Below are positions 7,156 to 11,377 of a stretch of DNA of 11,377 bases, piece after piece; positions within the stretch are counted from its first letter, which is position 1; the number at the start of each line of letters is the position of its first letter. Both the position numbers and the translations under genes were made by a program. This stretch comes from Campylobacterales bacterium (lineage in GTDB: Bacteria; Campylobacterota; Campylobacteria; Campylobacterales; QNZT01): NCBI GenBank assembly GCA_015662615.1, contig DQTU01000337.1, positions 1 through 11,377 on the forward strand, given 5' to 3'. The notes under the pieces are model-generated. The model worked only from the letters and a program-made list of their open reading frames with translations. It did not search any database and had not been told where the DNA came from.

Positions 7156-7171
7156 TTGCTATAATAATTCG
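7156..7171 (+). promoter_or_regulatory. Extended -10 promoter of the znuA-like gene
   Basis: TATAAT at 7160-7165 is preceded by TG one base earlier (TGCTATAAT, an extended -10 element) and by a run of T's. The -10 box ends 6 nt before the ATG at 7172, so the expected transcription start is at the start codon. No Shine-Dalgarno sequence exists between them. This suggests a leaderless mRNA for the downstream operon. Confidence 0.55.
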
Positions 7172-8017
7172 ATGAAAAGAATAATAATTGTATTAATTAC
7201 ACTCACAACCCTACTCTCAGCTAAGATGCAAGTATGCGTCTCCATTCTCCCACAAGCTTTTTTTGTTCAAAAGATCGCTGGGGATTTAGTCGATATCGAA
7301 GTTTTGGTCAAACCAGGTTCTTCTCCTGCAACGTATGCACCAAAACCCAGCCAACTCAAACTTATATCTGATTCATCACTTTATTTTACGATTGGTGTAG
7401 ATTTTGAACAAAATTGGCTTCATAGATTTAGCAGTATTAACGATGAAATGAAATTGATCGATACGACTAAAGGTATAGAAAAAATCTCTATGAAAAATGA
7501 TAACCATGAGGAAGAAGAACATGAAGGACATCATCACAAAGGTTTAGATCCACATGTTTGGCTAGACCCAATACTTGTTACTTCACAAGTCAATATCATA
7601 ACTGATGCTTTAGTTAAAGAAGACCCTAAAAACTCAAAGATTTATTTCCAAAATAGAGAAAATTTTATAAAAGAATTAAACGCAGTAGATGCGGAGATAA
7701 AAAAGATTTTATCAAATACTAAAGACAGAGAATTTATCGTTTTTCACCCCTCTTTTGGTTACTTCGCAAAAAGATATGGATTAGAACAAATTGCTATTGA
7801 AAAAGAAGGAAAAGAGCCCAGTGTTAAACACATCAAAAAAGTAATTGATTTTGCAAAAGAACATCAGATAAAAAGGGTTTTTGTAGCTCCACAATTTTCA
7901 CAAAAAAGTGCAAAACAGATTGCTAAACTGATAGATGGAACCGTCACAAGTATCAACCCTCTTGCCAGAAAGTGGGATGAAAATATTTTGAACATTGCGA
8001 AAAGTCTTGTTAAGTAA
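7172..8017 (+). CDS. Periplasmic zinc/manganese-type ABC binding protein (ZnuA family)
   Basis: This 281-residue cluster A-I (ZnuA/TroA family) metal-binding protein would deliver Zn2+ or Mn2+ to an inner-membrane ABC transporter. Residues 1-17 are a signal peptide (MKRIIIVLITLTTLLSA). The fold signature is present: CVSILPQAFFVQKIAGD (21-37), a His/Glu-rich loop EEEEHEGHHHKG (113-124) typical of zinc-type members, DPHVWLDP (126-133) with metal ligand H128, VFHPSFGYFAKRYGL (190-204) with H192, and INPLARKWDEN near the C-terminus. The first His ligand, usually in PH or GH of this region, is missing (PGSSPATYAPKP, 48-59), and the C-terminal Asp ligand appears as N262. Metal choice is therefore uncertain. 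No permease or ATPase partner is in the window. The gene overlaps pqiA and seems to head its operon. Confidence 0.85.
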   Translation: MKRIIIVLITLTTLLSAKMQVCVSILPQAFFVQKIAGDLVDIEVLVKPGSSPATYAPKPSQLKLISDSSLYFTIGVDFEQNWLHRFSSINDEMKLIDTTKGIEKISMKNDNHEEEEHEGHHHKGLDPHVWLDPILVTSQVNIITDALVKEDPKNSKIYFQNRENFIKELNAVDAEIKKILSNTKDREFIVFHPSFGYFAKRYGLEQIAIEKEGKEPSVKHIKKVIDFAKEHQIKRVFVAPQFSQKSAKQIAKLIDGTVTSINPLARKWDENILNIAKSLVK

Positions 8018-8633
8018 TCATGAGTTAGATAAATTAGTCATTTGCAAGAAATGTGCAACGCTTCACAAAAAGATAATACTTGCAAGTAAAACCAAAGCGA
8101 TTTGCACCACTTGCCACAGTACACTTTATAGAAAACATGAAGACCTCTTAAACAAATCACTAGCTCTAAGTGTAACAACGCTTATCTTCTTCATCACAGC
8201 CAATCTTTTCCCAATTGTTACCATTGACTTTGCTGGAAGCGTAAATGGCATCACACTCTCTTCTGTATTTTTGACTATGTTTGACAAACAGTTTTATTTT
8301 GCTGGAATATTCTCTGCTTTTGTGATATTTTTACTGCCACTTACACTTATAGTAAATTTTGTGATCTTACTACTTTTTATGAAACTAAAGATTAATGAGA
8401 GGGCTGTTAAAAAAATGTTGGTTTTATTATCTACCCTACTCCCATGGAACATGGTTGAAATATTTTTAATCTCTATTTTAGTAGCTATGGTCAAGCTTAT
8501 TGGCTATGCAGAGATAAATTTTGGAATCTCTTTTTGGGCATTGGTGTTATTTGTATTTATCGATATGTACATGACAAAAAACATCAGTATGATTGCACTT
8601 TGGGGTATGAAAGAGAGGATATATGAGAGATAG
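7995..8633 (+). CDS. pqiA: PqiA domain protein, first copy
   Basis: This protein of up to 212 residues is a single PqiA domain, an inner-membrane component of the Pqi envelope lipid transport system. It begins with a zinc-ribbon-like pair CKKC (17-20) and CTTC (37-40), followed by four membrane helices (about 54-74, 101-129, 143-168, 175-192). PWNMVEIFLISILVAMVKL (150-168) is the family hallmark. E. coli PqiA has two such domains in one chain of about 417 residues; here they are two genes. No ATG lies in frame before the first cysteine pair. Possible starts are TTG at 7995 or TTG at 8007, both inside the end of znuA, overlapping it by 23 or 11 bp. Neither has a strong ribosome binding site, so translation probably depends on ribosomes finishing znuA. 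Confidence 0.82.
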   Translation: MRKVLLSNHELDKLVICKKCATLHKKIILASKTKAICTTCHSTLYRKHEDLLNKSLALSVTTLIFFITANLFPIVTIDFAGSVNGITLSSVFLTMFDKQFYFAGIFSAFVIFLLPLTLIVNFVILLLFMKLKINERAVKKMLVLLSTLLPWNMVEIFLISILVAMVKLIGYAEINFGISFWALVLFVFIDMYMTKNISMIALWGMKERIYER

Positions 8634-9222
8634 CGATGAAAAACTTATAAACTGTCCTTACTGTCAAGCAGTCAATAATGATGCTGGGGATGAAACCATT
8701 TGCAGAAGATGTGACTCAACGATACACCATTTTGAACATATCAGTTTTCAAAAATCACTTGCTTATCTCTTAACCGCTATGATTTTATTTCTCCCTGCAA
8801 ACTTCTATCCTGTACTGATCACCGAACAATTTGGCACACAGAGTGCAAATACTATAATTGGCGGAGTTATAGTGCTGTGGGAAGAAGGTTCCTATCCAAT
8901 TGCACTTATTCTACTGTTTGCTTCTATCTTTGTGCCAATCATCAAGTTTATTTTAATATTATATCTACTTATCAGTACAAAATTACACAGACATACAAAT
9001 AAAATAGATAAACTCAGACTGTTTCATATCACAGAGCTTATAGGACCTTGGTCGATGATTGATGTTTTTGTCGTCTCGATTTTAGCTGCTCTTGTACAGA
9101 TGACAAATGTCCAAATCCATCCGGGAATTGGTATCACTGCATTTGCCATGATGGTCTTTTTTACGCTATTATCAGCATTAGCTTTTGATACAAGATTAAT
9201 ATGGGAGAAGAAAGATGCCTAA
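8623..9222 (+). CDS. pqiA: PqiA domain protein, second copy
   Basis: This 199-residue protein matches the second half of E. coli PqiA. It has a cysteine ribbon CPYC (11-14) and CRRC (27-30), then four membrane helices (about 44-64, 92-118, 143-161, 168-187). GPWSMIDVFVVSILAALVQM (141-160) is the same hallmark as in the first copy. The helix and loop plan is that of the first copy, yet the sequences differ widely, so the split or duplication is old. The ATG at 8623 follows AGAGGA at 8614-8619 and overlaps the first copy by 11 bp. It overlaps pqiB by 8 bp. The two proteins probably assemble together with PqiB in the inner membrane. Confidence 0.85.
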   Translation: MRDSDEKLINCPYCQAVNNDAGDETICRRCDSTIHHFEHISFQKSLAYLLTAMILFLPANFYPVLITEQFGTQSANTIIGGVIVLWEEGSYPIALILLFASIFVPIIKFILILYLLISTKLHRHTNKIDKLRLFHITELIGPWSMIDVFVVSILAALVQMTNVQIHPGIGITAFAMMVFFTLLSALAFDTRLIWEKKDA

Positions 9223-10771
9223 ACAGATACCAGAAGTAGCAGTTGTACAACATAAACGACTCTCAATTTCCATATGGCTTATACCTATCGTTGCACTTCT
9301 CATATCATTGTGGCTAGCCTACCAATACTTTGCACAATTAGGACCTGAAATAACGATAGAATTTGAATCAAGTGCAGGTTTAAAAGCAAAACAGTCGCAA
9401 ATTAAATTTCGTGATGTAACCATCGGAACTATAAAAAAGATCTCACTCAAAGATGGGGATAAAGGGGTTATCATAACCGCTCGCATAAATAAAGATGCCC
9501 AACAACTCATAAATGAAAATGCAAAATTTTGGATCGTCAAACCAAAAATTGACAAAACAGGAATATCAGGTCTTGAAACCTTGGTATCTGGAAGTTATAT
9601 AGAGCTTCACAGCAGTAAAAGTGATAAATTTAAAAAACATTTTATAGGTTTAGAAGAACCCTATTTAGACGAAGAAAACATCAACGGTAAGTACTTCAAC
9701 CTAAACGCTCCAAACTCTTACGATATCGAACAAGGCTCATTGGTCTATTGCCGTAATGTAGAAGTTGGTGAAGTAAAACAAGTAAAGCTCTCTAAAAATG
9801 GCGATATGGTGGAGTTTGAAATCTTTGTAAAAGACCCCTATGAAAAGTTTATAAACGCACAAACACAGTTCTTCTATATGAGCAATTTTAAAATCGACCT
9901 AAGCAAATCAAGACTTGACATGTCACTTGCATCCTCTACACAAATTATTTATGGTGGTATCGCTTTTAGCACACCAAGTAAACAGATACACAGCTACCCG
10001 ATAAATGATGATCATATCTTCCCACTTTTTGCATCCGAGGGAGAAGCAAACACAAAACGCATCGGTTACAACACAAAAGATATCAAAACTTTCCAGATGA
10101 GATTTGCTCAAAATCTTGCTAAATTAGAGATTTCTTCACCAATAAAGTTTGATAATTTTCAAATTGGTCATGTGGTAAATATAGAGTCCTCTTTTAACGC
10201 AGAAAAGGGGGAAATGGAATCAGAAATTTTAGCAGATATCGATATTTCTGTATTTAACCATGATTTAAATAACTCTTTAGAAAAAGGGCTTATTGCACAG
10301 TTAGCCCAAAGTAATCCTCTGCTTGACAGCCTCTACATTGAACTCGTATATGACAAAAATAATTCATACAACATAGTAAGTGCCAGACCTTATGATGTTT
10401 TTCCAACCAAAAGTGTAACATTTGAAGATATGGGAGCAAAAATCAAAACACTCCTAAACTCTATAACCGTTATGATAGAGGGTAGCCAACAACCGATACA
10501 AAATATCCTTAAAAACCTAAACAAAACAATCAAAAGTACAAATGCCATCATATCTGGAAGTGGACTTAAAAAACTACCAAAACAGATAAGCAAATCACTC
10601 GTAGAGTTTGAAGCTACACTCAAAACAACAAGAGAACTAGTCAGTAGCAATTCAAAGATGAGCGATGATATTTCAGAGTCTATGAAAGAGGTCAACAAAG
10701 CTTCCAGAGCGTTAGAGCGAGTGCTTAGAAAGATTGACCAAAAACCTAATTTACTTATATTTGGAGATTAA
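9215..10771 (+). CDS. pqiB: PqiB, MCE-domain lipid transport protein
   Basis: This 518-residue protein has one N-terminal membrane helix (about 18-38) and then a periplasmic region with three MCE domains (about 44-133, 159-254 and 285-390). The first contains ITIEFESSAGLKAKQSQIKF and DVTIGTI, the typical MCE start; the second has GSLVYCRNVEVGEV; the third has SSPIKFDNFQIGHV. A long helical tail (about 405-508) ends in KPNLLIFGD, like the PqiB C-terminus. In E. coli PqiB (546 residues) stacks MCE hexamers into a tube with a coiled-coil needle reaching the outer membrane; that architecture is family knowledge. It lies between pqiA and pqiC as in E. coli. The ATG at 9215 sits within the end of the second pqiA, behind GGGAGAAG. 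Confidence 0.9.
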   Translation: MPKQIPEVAVVQHKRLSISIWLIPIVALLISLWLAYQYFAQLGPEITIEFESSAGLKAKQSQIKFRDVTIGTIKKISLKDGDKGVIITARINKDAQQLINENAKFWIVKPKIDKTGISGLETLVSGSYIELHSSKSDKFKKHFIGLEEPYLDEENINGKYFNLNAPNSYDIEQGSLVYCRNVEVGEVKQVKLSKNGDMVEFEIFVKDPYEKFINAQTQFFYMSNFKIDLSKSRLDMSLASSTQIIYGGIAFSTPSKQIHSYPINDDHIFPLFASEGEANTKRIGYNTKDIKTFQMRFAQNLAKLEISSPIKFDNFQIGHVVNIESSFNAEKGEMESEILADIDISVFNHDLNNSLEKGLIAQLAQSNPLLDSLYIELVYDKNNSYNIVSARPYDVFPTKSVTFEDMGAKIKTLLNSITVMIEGSQQPIQNILKNLNKTIKSTNAIISGSGLKKLPKQISKSLVEFEATLKTTRELVSSNSKMSDDISESMKEVNKASRALERVLRKIDQKPNLLIFGD

Positions 10772-10772
10772 C

Positions 10773-11306
10773 ATGAGAGCATTTTATATTTTTTTAACAC
10801 TTTTACTATTTGTTGGCTGTAGCGCTCCAAAAAGTTATATTCTTGACAATAAAAATGTACCAATTTCAGATAAAATATTTACCAAAAGTATCGGAGTAAA
10901 AACAATCGAACTCCCACAATATCTTTTAGGAAAAGAGATACCATTTTTACAAAACGATAACGAAATCATCTATCTAAAAGATAAAAGATGGGCAACTTAT
11001 TTAGATGAACATCTCACAAATAGAGTCGTTTCAACTCTGCAAAAGTCTTTTAATACACCTAAAGTTTATAAATATCCACAAAACACTTCAACGAAACCTG
11101 ACATTATCATACAAATTACGATTAATAAATTTATAGCGGATGAAAATAAAGTTGTCCTTGATGCAACGTGTGAAAGAGAAGGTAAAAGTAGGCTATTTTC
11201 TATAAAAAAGCCTTTCAATTCTAAAGAAGATATTATAGATAGTATGAATAAAGCATTTGGTGATTTGGAAAAAGAATTAATAGAAGATTTACACTCTCGT
11301 AAATAA
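10773..11306 (+). CDS. pqiC: PqiC, outer-membrane lipoprotein of the Pqi system
   Basis: This 177-residue lipoprotein belongs to the PqiC/DUF330 (ABC-type transport auxiliary) family and should anchor the tip of PqiB at the outer membrane. It opens with MRAFYIFLTLLLFVGC, a lipoprotein signal with C16 as the modified cysteine, followed by SAPKSYILD, the usual family start. The central IGVKTIELPQYLLGKEIPFL and KDKRWATYLDEHLTNRVVS segments match the family pattern of a conserved RWA motif. The start is the ATG at 10773, one base after the pqiB stop, with GGAG at 10763-10766. A TTG at 10734 in the same frame would only add pqiB-overlapping residues before the signal peptide. Its stop codon lies inside the stem of the operon terminator. 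Confidence 0.85.
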   Translation: MRAFYIFLTLLLFVGCSAPKSYILDNKNVPISDKIFTKSIGVKTIELPQYLLGKEIPFLQNDNEIIYLKDKRWATYLDEHLTNRVVSTLQKSFNTPKVYKYPQNTSTKPDIIIQITINKFIADENKVVLDATCEREGKSRLFSIKKPFNSKEDIIDSMNKAFGDLEKELIEDLHSRK

Positions 11307-11340
11307 TCTATCACTTTTTAGTGATAGATTATTTATTTTA
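11301..11340 (+). terminator. Intrinsic terminator of the znuA-pqi operon
   Basis: A perfect 15-bp stem pairs 11301-11315 with 11320-11334 around a TTTT loop, followed by the T-rich tail ATTTATTTTA. The core is TAATCTATCACT. The pqiC stop codon (11304-11306) is within the first arm. The stem is AT-rich but long. Confidence 0.75.
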
Positions 11341-11358
11341 TGGTTTGATATCAACCTT

Positions 11359-11364
11359 TATAAT
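11359..11364 (+). promoter_or_regulatory. TATAAT box, possible promoter of a gene to the right
   Basis: A consensus TATAAT lies 25 bp past the terminator stem. It would start transcription near 11371. The TTGATA at 11345-11350 is only 8 bp upstream, too near to serve as its -35 box. With just 13 bases left in the window, the gene it might serve is not visible. Confidence 0.3.
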
Positions 11365-11377
11365 GTTATTTAAATCA

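Noticed and set aside
10734..10772. Possible upstream TTG start of pqiC
   Set aside because: It would place polar residues before a complete lipoprotein signal peptide that starts at the ATG at 10773.
11345..11364. TTGATA plus TATAAT as a full sigma-70 promoter
   Set aside because: The gap between the two hexamers is 8 bp, far from the usual 17, so only the -10 box is kept as a tentative feature.

Overview
The window looks like chromosome from a Campylobacterota (epsilonproteobacterial) species, probably a free-living or environmental relative of Sulfurimonas or Arcobacter. The evidence is the AT-rich coding sequence, promoters with a TATAAT-like -10 box behind T-rich DNA instead of a clear -35 box, and a gene order that, from memory, matches Helicobacter pylori and Campylobacter jejuni (serB next to tal; tal or rplY followed by pth and an LptF/LptG-type permease). 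The genus is inferred, not proven.

Positions 1-889 hold no intact gene. A broken plus-strand fragment of a BspA-like (DUF285) repeat protein runs to about 283. There it meets, tail to tail, the end of a frameshifted minus-strand gene of unrecognised family (about 283-719). A 17-bp hairpin follows (809-846).

Positions 890-7150 are housekeeping genes. A methylenetetrahydrofolate reductase-family gene (minus) and serB (plus) diverge from a 35-bp gap in which their -10 boxes overlap. serB is followed by a short, relatively GC-rich spacer with several hairpins, then tal (transaldolase), a possible pseudoknot leader, a PilT/PilU-type ATPase, rplY (ribosomal protein L25/Ctc), pth (peptidyl-tRNA hydrolase) and an LptF/LptG-family lipopolysaccharide-export permease that overlaps pth by 4 bp.

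Positions 7160-11334 form what looks like one transcription unit for envelope transport: a periplasmic zinc/manganese-type binding protein (ZnuA family), two single-domain PqiA membrane proteins, PqiB (three MCE domains) and the lipoprotein PqiC, closed by a strong hairpin terminator. Consecutive genes overlap or are 1 nt apart, which suggests translational coupling. The Pqi proteins are expected to form an inner-to-outer-membrane lipid conduit. The role of ZnuA in the same operon is unclear.

I see no clear new defence or mobile system. The points most worth checking are the possible pseudoknot before the pilT-like gene, the structured serB-tal spacer, two genes whose promoters predict leaderless mRNAs with identical spacing, the altered metal site of the ZnuA-like protein, and the gene wreckage at the left end.
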